DNA of 37,609 nt, from the IMG/VR virus record IMGVR_UViG_3300037351_000031, positions 1-37,609 of that record; one strand, 5' to 3'. The position numbers were made by a program, and so were the translations under genes. This stretch comes from a virus. Each line of letters opens with the position of its first letter. Position 1 is the stretch's first letter. The notes beneath the pieces are model-generated. The model saw only the letters and a program-made list of their open reading frames with translations. It did no database searches and was not told where the DNA came from. Below are positions 1-9,406 of the stretch, piece after piece.

Positions 1-2
1 AG

Positions 3-1286
3 GGGCAACTCCAAGTTCCCAACGTGCCGGGCATGGCCGGTGGCGTGATCTTGCCGCCCGGCGGCCTGGGCGGCGGCCATTGCCGCGGCGTCGTCGTCGC
101 CGGCTCCGGATTGCAACAAAGCATCGTTGCGGCCGGCATCGGACCGCCGTCGGGCACGGCGACGTTCCCAGGCAGCCCGGTCGACTCGGTGGCCGGGTTT
201 TTGCCCAACTTCGTGAACCTGTTTCTCCAACTCCTGCTCAACGACGGGTGGGCCATCGTGAGCTACACCTACCCCGAGGCGGCGGCCCCGATGTTCGGCT
301 ACCCGCTCAACGGGAAGGGCGGCAACGGTTCGTCGAACACCCCGGCACCAAGCCAGGCCCTGTGGCGGGACATCAGCACCGACACCGGGTTCGGGAAACG
401 GTACCTGACCACCACCACGCAGATGTACAAGCACGTCGTCGACTTCTGCAACGGACTGCTCAACCCGGTGGTCGGCGGGGTCGTCAACTACGCCAAGCCG
501 GTACCCATCGTGCCCTGGGGCTTCTCATGGGGCGGTTATCACGCCCTCCAGTTCGCGGCCCAGATGTGGCAGTACATCGTGGGCTACGCCGCCCACTGCC
601 CGGCCACGGTGCTGTCGTGGACCGGCTCCGTCAACAACGACTGGGTCTACAACCCGTCATTCAACGGAACGAACACCAGCGGGCTCGACCTCCACCAGCA
701 CTCGCTCGATGACCTCGGCACCAGTTGGCTCACTGGCGACCTGATCCCGGGCATGGCCACCTACGGGACGTCCGACGACGCCGTCGGGTGGGGCATCCCG
801 GGCGAAGGAACCGCGCCGCTCGAGACCTACGGATCCCACCCCTTCTCGAACCTGGACCTGATGATCGTCAACGCCCTGGCGGCCGGCCAACCCATCATGC
901 GGAACCAGACCAACGACAACCACGTCTACACCTGGTCCGACGCCGGCAGTTTCTACACGACCACCGGCCCGACGGCCCTGTCCTCGTTCACCGGCACGCA
1001 GACCCTGCCGGTCTACAACGACACCGGAGAGAACATGCCCAACCAGATGGTCAGCGGCCAGACGGCCGTCCTGGGCAGTGACGGGGTGTGGCATGAGTTC
1101 ACCTTCGGCGGCACCAGCGGCGGGGTCGAGTTCACCGACGTCACCGTGCTCAGCCCTGGCTCGGCCACCATCAGCCTGGGAGCGCCGGTGTGCGGCACCG
1201 GCAACGGGCTGGCGGGCGGCAACCCGTTCAGCGAGTTCTACTGGTTCAGCACCAACATGGACCCCATCTGCCCGAAGCAGTACTAA
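3..1286 (+). CDS. Alpha/beta-hydrolase-fold protein, 5' end probably outside the window
   Basis: The frame is open to the left edge; a GTG at 24 is the first possible start seen, without a ribosome binding site, so the gene may begin upstream. Residue numbers count from that GTG. A nucleophile elbow GFSWGG places the likely catalytic Ser at 168, and NDNHVYTW places a candidate catalytic His at 300. Hydrophobic strands before the elbow (around GVVVAGSG and WAIVSYTY) fit the alpha/beta-hydrolase core. The last 80 residues are beta-rich and may be a separate binding domain. The elbow differs from the G-Y-S-Q-G type usual in the mycolylarabinogalactan esterase LysB. Its place among tail-fibre genes suggests a virion-associated esterase or lipase acting on the host envelope; that role is inference. 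Confidence 0.7.
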   Translation, partial: GQLQVPNVPGMAGGVILPPGGLGGGHCRGVVVAGSGLQQSIVAAGIGPPSGTATFPGSPVDSVAGFLPNFVNLFLQLLLNDGWAIVSYTYPEAAAPMFGYPLNGKGGNGSSNTPAPSQALWRDISTDTGFGKRYLTTTTQMYKHVVDFCNGLLNPVVGGVVNYAKPVPIVPWGFSWGGYHALQFAAQMWQYIVGYAAHCPATVLSWTGSVNNDWVYNPSFNGTNTSGLDLHQHSLDDLGTSWLTGDLIPGMATYGTSDDAVGWGIPGEGTAPLETYGSHPFSNLDLMIVNALAAGQPIMRNQTNDNHVYTWSDAGSFYTTTGPTALSSFTGTQTLPVYNDTGENMPNQMVSGQTAVLGSDGVWHEFTFGGTSGGVEFTDVTVLSPGSATISLGAPVCGTGNGLAGGNPFSEFYWFSTNMDPICPKQY

Positions 1287-1311
1287 CCGCCACCGCAGCG
1301 GGCACACGGTC

Positions 1312-1317
1312 TACACT
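1312..1317 (+). promoter_or_regulatory. Putative -10 element of a leaderless promoter
   Basis: TACACT fits the actinobacterial -10 consensus TANNNT and ends 7 nt before the GTG at 1325, so transcription would start at or next to the start codon. No Shine-Dalgarno sequence lies upstream of this GTG. The context CGGTCTACACT recurs exactly at 9390-9400, also just before a GTG start. No clear -35 is visible. Confidence 0.5.
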
Positions 1318-1324
1318 CAGCCCC

Positions 1325-1456
1325 GTGGCAGTCCGAGGAGACACGGTCGAGCACGAACCGATGACACTTACCGCCAGCGCGGGTCCCGAGGAGCCGACTC
1401 CGCTGGTGGGCTCGGCCTACCCGGCTGAACTGCTCGACGACGAGTCAGAGGAGTAA
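1325..1456 (+). CDS. Small acidic protein, 43 aa
   Basis: The GTG at 1325 follows a TACACT element by 7 nt and lacks a ribosome binding site, which fits leaderless translation. An in-frame ATG at 1361 is the alternative start (31 aa). The product ends in an acidic tail (LLDDESEE). The stop lies 4 nt before the 152-aa structural gene, and GAGGAGTAA at its end supplies that gene's ribosome binding site, so the two are probably coupled. No family is recognised. It resembles in size and acidity the 49-aa product on the other side of the 152-aa gene. Confidence 0.5.
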   Translation: MAVRGDTVEHEPMTLTASAGPEEPTPLVGSAYPAELLDDESEE

Positions 1457-1460
1457 CTGC

Positions 1461-1919
1461 ATGCGCCGCACCCTTTACGACCCTGAACTCGACCGCATGG
1501 CGTCCATCGCCTACGACCTGCGGGCCGAGATGGCGCTCACCTTCCTGCCCGCCACCATCGCCGCCAACATGCTCGACCAGGTCATCACCACCGGTCTGTT
1601 CATGTCCGTCCACTCGGCCACCCCGGGCAACACCGGAGCCAGTGAACTGGCAGCGGGCACGGCCTACACCGCGGTCAGCGGCGGTCGTCCCCCGATTGAT
1701 TGGGGTTCGATTGCCTCGGGTGTGGTGGACTCCAACGACGTCCAGATCTTCGCCCTGTTGGTCACCCAGGCGGGCGGTATCCCGTACTGGGGCCTGTGGA
1801 CGGCCAATGTCGGCGGCTCTTGGGTGTTCGGTGGCCCGACCACCGGGTTGACCGGCTCCATCCCTTCCGGGGCCAATGTGGTGTTCACCGACAGCGTCGT
1901 CCTCACGCAGGCCGGCTGA
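1461..1919 (+). CDS. Virion structural protein, minor tail type, 152 aa
   Basis: The central segment LFMSVHSATPGNTGASEL matches a pattern common in small tail-associated proteins of actinobacterial and other phages, in which an L-x-L-H-T/S-A-x-P-G-x-T-G-A-x-E stretch is followed by beta strands. The rest is beta-rich with several Gly-Trp turns and little charge. The start ATG follows GAGGAG. It lies between two very small acidic genes and just before the large SGNH tail protein, so a place in the tail tip or fibre attachment is likely. The exact function is not known. Confidence 0.7.
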   Translation: MRRTLYDPELDRMASIAYDLRAEMALTFLPATIAANMLDQVITTGLFMSVHSATPGNTGASELAAGTAYTAVSGGRPPIDWGSIASGVVDSNDVQIFALLVTQAGGIPYWGLWTANVGGSWVFGGPTTGLTGSIPSGANVVFTDSVVLTQAG

Positions 1920-2068
1920 TGGCGAACGATTCCACGGCCCGTCCCGTCCCGGCCTCCGGCATTGCCGGGATATCCGGTGTGGCCCACGGCACGGTGGTCA
2001 TGCCCGAGGAGGTTGCTCGACTGGCGGCTGAGGCCGAAGCGGAGGACTCCGACGACGGGGTGAGCTGA
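1919..2068 (+). CDS. Small acidic protein, 49 aa
   Basis: The ATG overlaps the stop of the preceding gene as TGATG, a typical translational coupling, and the stop ends 1 nt before the next ATG. The N-terminal half is Gly/Ala/Val-rich; the second half is predicted helical and acidic (residues 29-47, ending EDSDDGVS). No family is recognised. Position and size suggest a small tail-tip component or assembly factor, but there is no direct evidence. Confidence 0.6.
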   Translation: MANDSTARPVPASGIAGISGVAHGTVVMPEEVARLAAEAEAEDSDDGVS

Positions 2069-2069
2069 T

Positions 2070-5000
2070 ATGGCGGTCATCCAGCCGGACACGGCTGACG
2101 GCCCCTCCTTTCCGTGCATGGTGGTGCAGGACGGGGTGGACGAGTGGGCGCTGATGGCGTCCGCTCACGGCACCGGGGTGGTGACCGGGTGCCAGGTGAC
2201 CCCAGGGGTGGGCATGTCGGTGAACGTGGCTGCCGGCGTGGTGTTGATCCAGGGCCAGGTGTACCTGTTCGCCGGCGTGTCGAACCTGGCCGTGGGGGCT
2301 GCCAATAGCGGAGACCGCCGGGACTGCGTGGTGTTGCGGATGGCCGGTGGCGTGGTGAGTGCCGTGGAGGTGCCCGGAACCCCGAGTACCTACACGCTGG
2401 GCAACTGGACCACCGCGGTGGATCCCGGCGTGTATCAGGCCCCGCTGAAGCCCTTCGTGAACTGGATCTCGGCCAACAACTCCCCCGGCTTCGTGAACGT
2501 GTCGACCGACTGTCCGCTCCAAGAGGTGGTGGTCGGATCCACGAACGGGCCGAACACGACGACGAGTATCAGTTCCACGACCCCGACCGGCACCCCTGCC
2601 GGCAACCTGGTGGACAAGCGCCCCGTGGTGGCCAACTTCGTGCCGTGGATCCGCCACAACGTGTGGCAGGACGCAACCGAGCGGGGTGGTTCGACCGCGG
2701 CCACCGCTGTCGCCGATGGACAGATCAACGGGACCACCAAGACAGCGATCATCGACGTGGTGGGAGGTGACTCCACCGCCGGCTCGGTCGACGCCACGCT
2801 CGGGGTTACCGACTGGGTTACCGACCTGGCCAACATGGAGAACCGCAAGGCCGGCCTGGTGGACCCTGGCCCCGGTCTGGTGCTGTGCAATGGCCCCGGC
2901 GGGCTGGCGTGGAGCAGTACGTCGACCAGTGGGGCGTTCGGCGTTGTGGCTGCCCGCACGGTGGCCAGTGTGACGCTCGGGGCCACGGCCACGGTGACGG
3001 CCACGTCCTTCCCAGGTGTGGCACCCGGCCAGGTGGTGACCGTGTCCTCGGGCACCGGCACCCTGACAGCGGGCACCTACGTGGTCTCGGTCAGTGGGAC
3101 GAACTGCGTGCTCAACCAAGCCCCCGCGACAACCGGCACGGCCACTCTGTCGTTCGACACGACTCCGATCCAAGGCCCGAGCGTCATTGGTCAGCGGACC
3201 TCGTGGAATCTGGCCACCACGGGCAATGCCATCGGGGACGGGGTGACGAGCACCGGAGGAGCGATCACCGGCGCCTTCAGCACCATTGCCGGGACGAACG
3301 TCCTGTACTCGACGGGAGCGGTGTCGAATATCCGGAACGGCATGCTGATCGTTGGGCCGGGAATCGGGCCCAACACCCGAGTCGAGTTGAACGTGGGCAA
3401 CGGCGTGGTCTACATGACGAGCAACGCCATCGCCACAGTGAGCGCGGTCACCATGACGTTCTCCCTGACCTTCCGGCGGGTGCAGATCTACTACCAGCTC
3501 CAGAACAAGGGCGACAAGGTGACCTTCCAGCCCTACGGTCCGGCCGGTGCCCTCGGCGCTGGGTCGGGTGCCCAGGTGACCGACAACGCCGCCGGCGGTA
3601 TCGGTATGTGGGACTCGGGAGACCTGGGGACGTCCGCTCTACTGGGTGGTGGCGGGATCACGGCCACATGGACCAGTGGAGGCGGTGGAGCGGGAGCCAT
3701 TGTCATCGGCGCCCGGTACTTCAACAGCGCCGGGACGTCCGGGGTGGTGGTCGATAACCTGGCGTGGCCCGGGACTACGGCGGCGACGTGGGCAGCCGAC
3801 ACCACGGGCAGCGGGGCCTACGACACATGGGCGGCGTGGATCCAGAATCTCGTGCAGGCCGGCACCCCGCCCCGCCGGTTCTACTTCATCGCCGGGATCA
3901 ACGACGCGACGGGCAACGCTGCCGGCTACTCGACGTATCAGACGAACCTCCAGAACGTGGCGAACACGGTGAAGGCGATCAGTCCGACCACAGAGGTGGT
4001 CATCGTGGGGCAGTGGTATGGGGACGCCGTTGGGGCGCAAGCTGCCCTAACCACCGTGTCGGGGTGGAACTACGCGACGTTTCCCAGTGGCAGCGGGGGG
4101 CTGGCAGGTGAAGCCATTGCTGGAGCGGGGATCCCGAGCGGCACCACCCTGGTCGGGACTGCCGGATCGGCGGGAGCGCAGACCGTGGCGTCGTGTGTGC
4201 TGAGTAGTTCCGGTCCCAACCCCAACGAGGTCACGACCACCACGAACATTGCCGTCCAGGTGTTCGCCGCGCAGATAGCGCCCGGCATGGTGGTCACCGG
4301 CGGCAGTGGCATACCGGCGAATACGATCGTGACGGCGATCAGCTTTTCGAGTCCGACCTGGACGATCACGCTGAGCAACAACGTCACGGTGAACACGACC
4401 GAGACCTTGACCTTCACCCCGACGATGGAGTTATCGAACAACGCCACGGCCTCGGCCACCGTTCCCGTCACCCTGTACTGGAGCAAGGGCGGGCCAGTGA
4501 ACTGGCAGAACTGGTCCAATGCGGCACAAGCGGCGAGTTACCTGACCGGCTCGACGTTCGTCAATCTGTTCGAGTCGATAGGGGACGTGTCCCCGGTGTC
4601 CGCCGTGACAGGTGTGACGCTGACTGCCGGGTCGGTGAACGCGTCGGTGGCCAGTGGAGGATTCCCCGGCGTGGTGACGGGCCAGGCCATCGGAGGCTCG
4701 GGGACGAACACCCTCGGAGCCATCCCGCTCGGGTGCACGGTGGCCAACGTGTCGGGCAACAACCTCACCCTGTCCGCGCCGGCCAATGGGACCACGACGG
4801 CGTACTCGACCTCGGGGGTCACGAACGTATCGAGTGCCGTGGGCGTGCTGACCTTCGCATCGACCGCTGGGATCACTGTGGGCATGACCGTCACCGGAGC
4901 CAACATCACCGGTTCGGCTCAGATCCTTGCCATGACCGCCACCCAGGTCATCATCCACGGGACCATCGGCACCCTGGTCAGTGGGTCGTTCACCTTCGCG

Positions 5001-6047
5001 GCGAACCTGTTGTTCGGGGCCGACATGGATCAGGTGAGCGGCCAGGGCCTCCACATGGGCGACAAGTTCAACACCCAGTCGGGCCGGGACGGGCACCGCG
5101 ACGTGGCCGAGCACATCAGGCAGAAGCTGCGGTTCAGCCAGCACCAACCGCCGGTGCAGCCGTTCAACTCGTGGATGACCGTGAACGCGCCCGGCGCCAC
5201 CCCGTCGATCAACACGGACGCCACGAGCCTGGTCAGCTTTACCGGAGTTGGGACCGCCATCACGTCCATGTCGAGCGCCCTGACCGGATCCCCGATCACC
5301 GGCCAGATGCTCACGCTGTCGTTCTTGGACAACGGGACGGCCCGAGCCATCACGTGGGGAGCGAGCTTCGTGGGTGGCCCAGGTGTGCCCCTGCCGATCT
5401 CCACGATCAAGAGCCAGACCTGTACGGCCCTGTTCGAGTGGAACGGGTCGGCGTTCGAGTGCCTGTCGGGATGGCAGACTCCGCAGACCTTCACCCCGTC
5501 GGCCGGGGCGGTGACTGTCACCCCGAGCACTTGCACGGTGGCCAACATCTCCGTGGCCGCTACCTGCGCAATCACCTTGTCGACCACCAACGCCTTCGAT
5601 GGCCAGGTGGTGGCGGTCCGGGTAGCGGACGGGGGAACGGCCGAGACTCTTACGTGGGTCAACTGCCAGGCCGGCAACGGGATCGGCCTGCCCGGTGCCA
5701 CCCTGGGCCAGGGGGCCAACACCTATTGCGAGGCGCAGTTCCGCTACAACGGGGTGGCCGCGGCGTGGCAGGTGATCGAGGCATGGTGCGACAACCTGTT
5801 CACCAACGGCGGCACGCTCGGTGCTAGCCCGGTCACGATCACACCCGATGCCACCCACGCCGTGCAGATCATCATTGACATCACCGCATCGAACACGGTT
5901 TCCATCACTGTCGGTGGCAACATAATCTTCCCGAGCACGACGGCGCTCAACAAGGTCTCGATGACGTTCCGAGTCCCCGCCAACCAGGCGGTCGTGGTCA
6001 CCTATAGCTCAACGGCACCGACGTACACGCAGCTGCGAGTCCCGTGA
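2070..6047 (+). CDS. Tail fibre/receptor-binding protein with interrupted SGNH hydrolase domain
   Basis: This 1325-aa protein begins with a domain typical of siphovirus tail-tip proteins (residues 1-200, with GVVTGCQVTPGVGMSVNVAA). An SGNH/GDSL esterase follows: block I is GDSTAG with nucleophile Ser235, block III is AGINDA with Asn611 and Asp612, and the C-terminal block runs from LHMGD (His995) to GRDGHRDVAEHI (His1009). These blocks normally fit within about 200 residues; here they span nearly 800 because beta modules of 50-70 residues, with the pattern G-M-x-V-x-G-x-x-I, are inserted at about 293-360, 391-463, 654-790 and 844-980. Beta domains without catalytic motifs fill 1025-1325. The likely role is binding and de-esterifying host surface glycans. 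It is unclear which His pairs with Ser235. Confidence 0.8.
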   Translation: MAVIQPDTADGPSFPCMVVQDGVDEWALMASAHGTGVVTGCQVTPGVGMSVNVAAGVVLIQGQVYLFAGVSNLAVGAANSGDRRDCVVLRMAGGVVSAVEVPGTPSTYTLGNWTTAVDPGVYQAPLKPFVNWISANNSPGFVNVSTDCPLQEVVVGSTNGPNTTTSISSTTPTGTPAGNLVDKRPVVANFVPWIRHNVWQDATERGGSTAATAVADGQINGTTKTAIIDVVGGDSTAGSVDATLGVTDWVTDLANMENRKAGLVDPGPGLVLCNGPGGLAWSSTSTSGAFGVVAARTVASVTLGATATVTATSFPGVAPGQVVTVSSGTGTLTAGTYVVSVSGTNCVLNQAPATTGTATLSFDTTPIQGPSVIGQRTSWNLATTGNAIGDGVTSTGGAITGAFSTIAGTNVLYSTGAVSNIRNGMLIVGPGIGPNTRVELNVGNGVVYMTSNAIATVSAVTMTFSLTFRRVQIYYQLQNKGDKVTFQPYGPAGALGAGSGAQVTDNAAGGIGMWDSGDLGTSALLGGGGITATWTSGGGGAGAIVIGARYFNSAGTSGVVVDNLAWPGTTAATWAADTTGSGAYDTWAAWIQNLVQAGTPPRRFYFIAGINDATGNAAGYSTYQTNLQNVANTVKAISPTTEVVIVGQWYGDAVGAQAALTTVSGWNYATFPSGSGGLAGEAIAGAGIPSGTTLVGTAGSAGAQTVASCVLSSSGPNPNEVTTTTNIAVQVFAAQIAPGMVVTGGSGIPANTIVTAISFSSPTWTITLSNNVTVNTTETLTFTPTMELSNNATASATVPVTLYWSKGGPVNWQNWSNAAQAASYLTGSTFVNLFESIGDVSPVSAVTGVTLTAGSVNASVASGGFPGVVTGQAIGGSGTNTLGAIPLGCTVANVSGNNLTLSAPANGTTTAYSTSGVTNVSSAVGVLTFASTAGITVGMTVTGANITGSAQILAMTATQVIIHGTIGTLVSGSFTFAANLLFGADMDQVSGQGLHMGDKFNTQSGRDGHRDVAEHIRQKLRFSQHQPPVQPFNSWMTVNAPGATPSINTDATSLVSFTGVGTAITSMSSALTGSPITGQMLTLSFLDNGTARAITWGASFVGGPGVPLPISTIKSQTCTALFEWNGSAFECLSGWQTPQTFTPSAGAVTVTPSTCTVANISVAATCAITLSTTNAFDGQVVAVRVADGGTAETLTWVNCQAGNGIGLPGATLGQGANTYCEAQFRYNGVAAAWQVIEAWCDNLFTNGGTLGASPVTITPDATHAVQIIIDITASNTVSITVGGNIIFPSTTALNKVSMTFRVPANQAVVVTYSSTAPTYTQLRVP

Positions 6048-9000
6048 CCACGATTCTCGGGAGCGTGAGTCCCGGGTACGGCAACGACCCGGCGTCGGTG
6101 ATCGCCGGGATGAACCCTGGCGACGTGTGGGACGGCCAGACCGGCACGTACCCGACGGTCGGCCTCGAGTGTCCGAGTGGAATCACGATCCAGGGATCGC
6201 CCATCCTGGTCAGCACCGGCATCGACGTGAACGGGGTGTGTTCGTCGGCCGGGTCCACGTCGTTGACCTACTCGGGAGGGCTGCCGACCTATACCGAACC
6301 GATCACCGGCACGGTACTCCCCTTGACCGTGGGGATGAACGTGGCGGGCGCCGGGATCAGTACTCCGGGCACGTCGACGGTGACCATCCAGTCGATCATC
6401 GGGAACACCGTGAACCTGGTGGCATCGGGCAGCGCCACCATCGTGGGGCTGACGGGATCCACGTCGTACAACTTCAACACCAATGCCGTGCCGATCATCC
6501 AGGCGGTCAACATCCTCGGTACGCCGTCGACACCCATCACCATCGCCGGGTCGCCCACCCTGGTCGGCACCTGGCCGGTCACTACGTTCTTCGCCACGAT
6601 GGTCGGCCAGGCGGGCATCGGGTTGAAGTCGTGCACGAGCGTGTATATCACCGGCAACGTGACCACATGGAACACATGCGGCGATGGCATCACTCTCGGC
6701 AACTCGGCGGGCAACGGCAACTGCTCCGACATCCAGATCACCGGCAGCCTGACCGTCAACAACGCCGGGCGCTACTGCCTCGGGCTGTGCAATGTTGACG
6801 GCCTCAGCTCCTACAACACATGGCAGAACGTGACATGTAACGGCGGGCTGCACGGCATCCTCAGCGACGAGAACGACGAGGGCGCCGAGACATTGGGCAT
6901 GGGCAGCATCACGATCAACATGACCGGCTACCCGCTCGGCAGCACCGGCCTCAACCTCATCAGTGCGCTCACCGGCCCGGTCGTCATCAACGTGCTGCCG
7001 GGTGGCCTCCAGGGCTCGTGCAACCTCAACGACCCGCTCGACATGTACACCGTCACGATCAATCTGAACGGCCACACCTGGACGATGCCGAGCCACCTGG
7101 GCAGCGTTGCCAACTTCAACATGAGCGGCGGAACGGTGATCGTGAATAACGGCGTCTGTGCCCGTTCGAGCGGGACCGTCAACCTGCCCGTGTGGACCCT
7201 GGTGGGTGCTACCCCGACCCCGAACATCACCGCCATCGAGAACGACATTGCGGACTGCACTGTGTTCAATGGAGTGGACCACACCCTGACGTGCACGCTT
7301 GGCACGGTCACAACCATCGCCGCCACGAGTGGGAGTAGTGGCACGACGATGAACGCGGTATCCACGACCGGTGTCTCCATCGGGATGCAAGCCAATGGCC
7401 ACGGCGTGAACGGTGCGAACGTGATAAATGTCACCCCCACCACCGTGACCATCGACAGCGGAAGCTTCACGACCGGGGACGGCTACACATTCGCGAGTAC
7501 GACCCTGACGGCCACCTCGGGCACGTTCTCGGGGACGGACCTGGACCGGACCGTGCTCAATGCGAACATCCCGAGCGATACGCAGATCGCCAGCATCACG
7601 GACTCCACTCATGCGGTGATGACCAATGCCCCGACGACGGGTGGGACCGGGCAGTCGGTGGTGTTGCCCAGTTCGATAGCGGTCAACAACGCTGCGGTCC
7701 CCTACACGACGGTGGGGGGATCGTTCCCGACCACGGCGGTCGGGTCGATCGTTAGCCTGCCCGTGGCGTCGACGTCGAGCTACGACGAGGTGTTCATCAA
7801 CGGCAAGGGCGTGATCGCTGTCCAGACCACGGGCGGAGGCGTGGCCGTCTTCGAGTACACGTCGTCAGCCGGGGGGACGGCCTTCAGCGGCATGTCGCTT
7901 GTCAGCGGATCGGGGAGCATTGCTGCCGGCGCCATGATCGGGTGCCTGGTGAGTGTGGATACCCACTCGCCCACCGGTACGGCCACGTACACCTACCTCA
8001 GTGCCAGCGGGATCCATCCGGCGAGCAGCTACCTCAACCAGGCCACCCTGGTCTCGGGGTCGGGGAGTCTGAGTGGTAGCGGTGACACGTCCGAAATATC
8101 GGTGGCCGGTGTCGAGGTGGGGGCCACGCTCCAGTTGACCAACTTCACCCCGTTGCAACTGACAGGCGGGGAGTCAGTCGACGGCCTGTCTGAGGTGATC
8201 CTTGGATCGAGCACGGGTTACCTGTCGGGGATCCGGGGGATGGGTGCCCGCGGCCAGTTCGCCCGCGGCTACGGAGTCGGCTCCAGCCTCGTCGCCGGGA
8301 GCGCTGGCGGCACAGCATCACTGACCGGAACCGCGGCAGGTGTGGTCGTCCTACCCGGGAGCGGGGCAGGCAGCGCCGCACTCAGCGGGTCAGCGGTAGG
8401 GGTCGTATCGGCGTCGGGCACAGGTACCGGTTCGGCCTCCCTCGTCGGTAGTGCCTCTGGAGCGGTCGTGGTGGGCGGGGTGGCCAGCGGGTCACTCAGC
8501 CTCACCGGAGTGGCCTCGGCCACCCTGAACGTCCCCTCGGTCGGGACTTCGACGGCGACCCTCACCGGCTCGGCCATCGGAGCGGTCTCAATAGTCGCCA
8601 GCGGGTCCGCCGTTGCTTCCATCACCGGGGCGGCGTCGGGCACTATCTCAGTAGACGGGAGCGGTTCGGGGTCAATCGCGTTGTCTGGGGCGGCCACCGC
8701 GGTCGTCTCAGTCCCCGCCAGCGCCGCTGGGACCCTCGGGCTCACCGGACTGGCCGCGGGGAGCGTGAACGGGACACAGGCCGGTTCAGGGGCTTCTACG
8801 GCCACTCTGAGCGGCACGGCTGTGGCCACGGTCGGCCTAGCCGTGTCAGCCAGCGCCGAAGTAGCCCTCTCGGGGTCCGGTGTCGGTCAGGTGGTGCTCA
8901 ACGAGGCGGCCACCGGGCAACTGGCTCTCACCGGCACAGCGGTGGCCACAGTCACCGGTATCCCGGCCGCCCCCGGCACTGTCACCGCTTCGGACTTCTC

Positions 9001-9061
9001 GGCCAATAGTGTGACGGCCATGGACTTCGCCGCCGACAGTGTGACCGCGGAGGACTCGTGA
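6044..9061 (+). CDS. Beta-helix tail protein, tailspike-like
   Basis: The GTG start overlaps the previous stop (GTGA). Residues 1-420 are a run of short strands rich in Asn, Thr, Ile and Gly (for example VYITGNVTTWNTCGDGITLG), as in right-handed parallel beta-helices of pectate-lyase-like tailspikes. Two beta modules like those in the preceding gene lie near 82-140 and 425-545. A beta-sandwich-like region follows (about 555-720), then eleven imperfect 20-residue Gly/Ser/Ala repeats, and finally three short copies of S-V-T-A-x-D-F. No catalytic residues can be assigned, so polysaccharide cleavage is only possible. It is a probable adsorption protein that acts together with the upstream hydrolases. 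Confidence 0.75.
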   Translation: MTTILGSVSPGYGNDPASVIAGMNPGDVWDGQTGTYPTVGLECPSGITIQGSPILVSTGIDVNGVCSSAGSTSLTYSGGLPTYTEPITGTVLPLTVGMNVAGAGISTPGTSTVTIQSIIGNTVNLVASGSATIVGLTGSTSYNFNTNAVPIIQAVNILGTPSTPITIAGSPTLVGTWPVTTFFATMVGQAGIGLKSCTSVYITGNVTTWNTCGDGITLGNSAGNGNCSDIQITGSLTVNNAGRYCLGLCNVDGLSSYNTWQNVTCNGGLHGILSDENDEGAETLGMGSITINMTGYPLGSTGLNLISALTGPVVINVLPGGLQGSCNLNDPLDMYTVTINLNGHTWTMPSHLGSVANFNMSGGTVIVNNGVCARSSGTVNLPVWTLVGATPTPNITAIENDIADCTVFNGVDHTLTCTLGTVTTIAATSGSSGTTMNAVSTTGVSIGMQANGHGVNGANVINVTPTTVTIDSGSFTTGDGYTFASTTLTATSGTFSGTDLDRTVLNANIPSDTQIASITDSTHAVMTNAPTTGGTGQSVVLPSSIAVNNAAVPYTTVGGSFPTTAVGSIVSLPVASTSSYDEVFINGKGVIAVQTTGGGVAVFEYTSSAGGTAFSGMSLVSGSGSIAAGAMIGCLVSVDTHSPTGTATYTYLSASGIHPASSYLNQATLVSGSGSLSGSGDTSEISVAGVEVGATLQLTNFTPLQLTGGESVDGLSEVILGSSTGYLSGIRGMGARGQFARGYGVGSSLVAGSAGGTASLTGTAAGVVVLPGSGAGSAALSGSAVGVVSASGTGTGSASLVGSASGAVVVGGVASGSLSLTGVASATLNVPSVGTSTATLTGSAIGAVSIVASGSAVASITGAASGTISVDGSGSGSIALSGAATAVVSVPASAAGTLGLTGLAAGSVNGTQAGSGASTATLSGTAVATVGLAVSASAEVALSGSGVGQVVLNEAATGQLALTGTAVATVTGIPAAPGTVTASDFSANSVTAMDFAADSVTAEDS
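8296..8965 (+). repeat. About eleven tandem 20-residue (60-bp) coding repeats
   Basis: The translated unit is roughly G-S-G-x-G-S-A-x-L-x-G-x-A-x-G-x-V-x-V-x, with small residues alternating with Leu/Val. Spacing is 20 codons, with a few units of 19-22. The DNA copies have diverged, so the repeat is old or under purifying selection at protein level. A thin, repetitive beta stalk is the likely structure. Confidence 0.75.
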
Positions 9062-9387
9062 ACTCCTACCTGAACGGCACCCTGGTCACCCTGTCCAACG
9101 GACCGAAGGGGTTCGTGGTCACCGCCACGAGCGACTCCATCAATCCCACGGTGGTGGAGCTGGTCATCTGGGTCAACACCAACGCCGACGAGGCCTACCC
9201 GACCGAGACCTACGTATTCGGCACCGACCCGGGAATCACCAACCCCGCCGAAGGGTTCTTCCAGCGCAACTTCGACACCACGGGCATGGCCGGGTCGGTC
9301 ATCACCTACGAGTGGTCCGGCGACCCTGACGGCACGGTGGGCCCGGTGTGCCAGGCCGTGGTCCGCAATCAGTTCCTAGTGACATGA
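9058..9387 (+). CDS. Small beta-rich protein, 109 aa, probably virion-associated
   Basis: The GTG start overlaps the stop of the beta-helix protein (GTGA). The sequence is beta-rich with alternating hydrophobic residues (FVVTATSDSINPTVVELVIW) and contains no Cys pairs or enzyme motif. No signal peptide or membrane segment is present. It is the last gene of the adsorption block; a new promoter follows directly. A tail-fibre tip or fibre-assembly role is plausible by position only. Confidence 0.55.
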   Translation: MNSYLNGTLVTLSNGPKGFVVTATSDSINPTVVELVIWVNTNADEAYPTETYVFGTDPGITNPAEGFFQRNFDTTGMAGSVITYEWSGDPDGTVGPVCQAVVRNQFLVT

Positions 9388-9394
9388 GCCGGTC

Positions 9395-9400
9395 TACACT
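9395..9400 (+). promoter_or_regulatory. Putative -10 element of a leaderless promoter
   Basis: TACACT ends 6 nt before the GTG at 9407. The surrounding CGGTCTACACT is identical to that at 1307-1317. No Shine-Dalgarno sequence precedes the GTG. This would start transcription of the lysis block independently of the tail genes. Confidence 0.55.
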
Positions 9401-9406
9401 GACGCC

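Noticed and set aside
4431-5858. 475-codon antisense frame within the SGNH tail protein gene
   Set aside because: Arg/Gly/His-rich shadow product; the + strand frame carries the SGNH blocks and beta domains.
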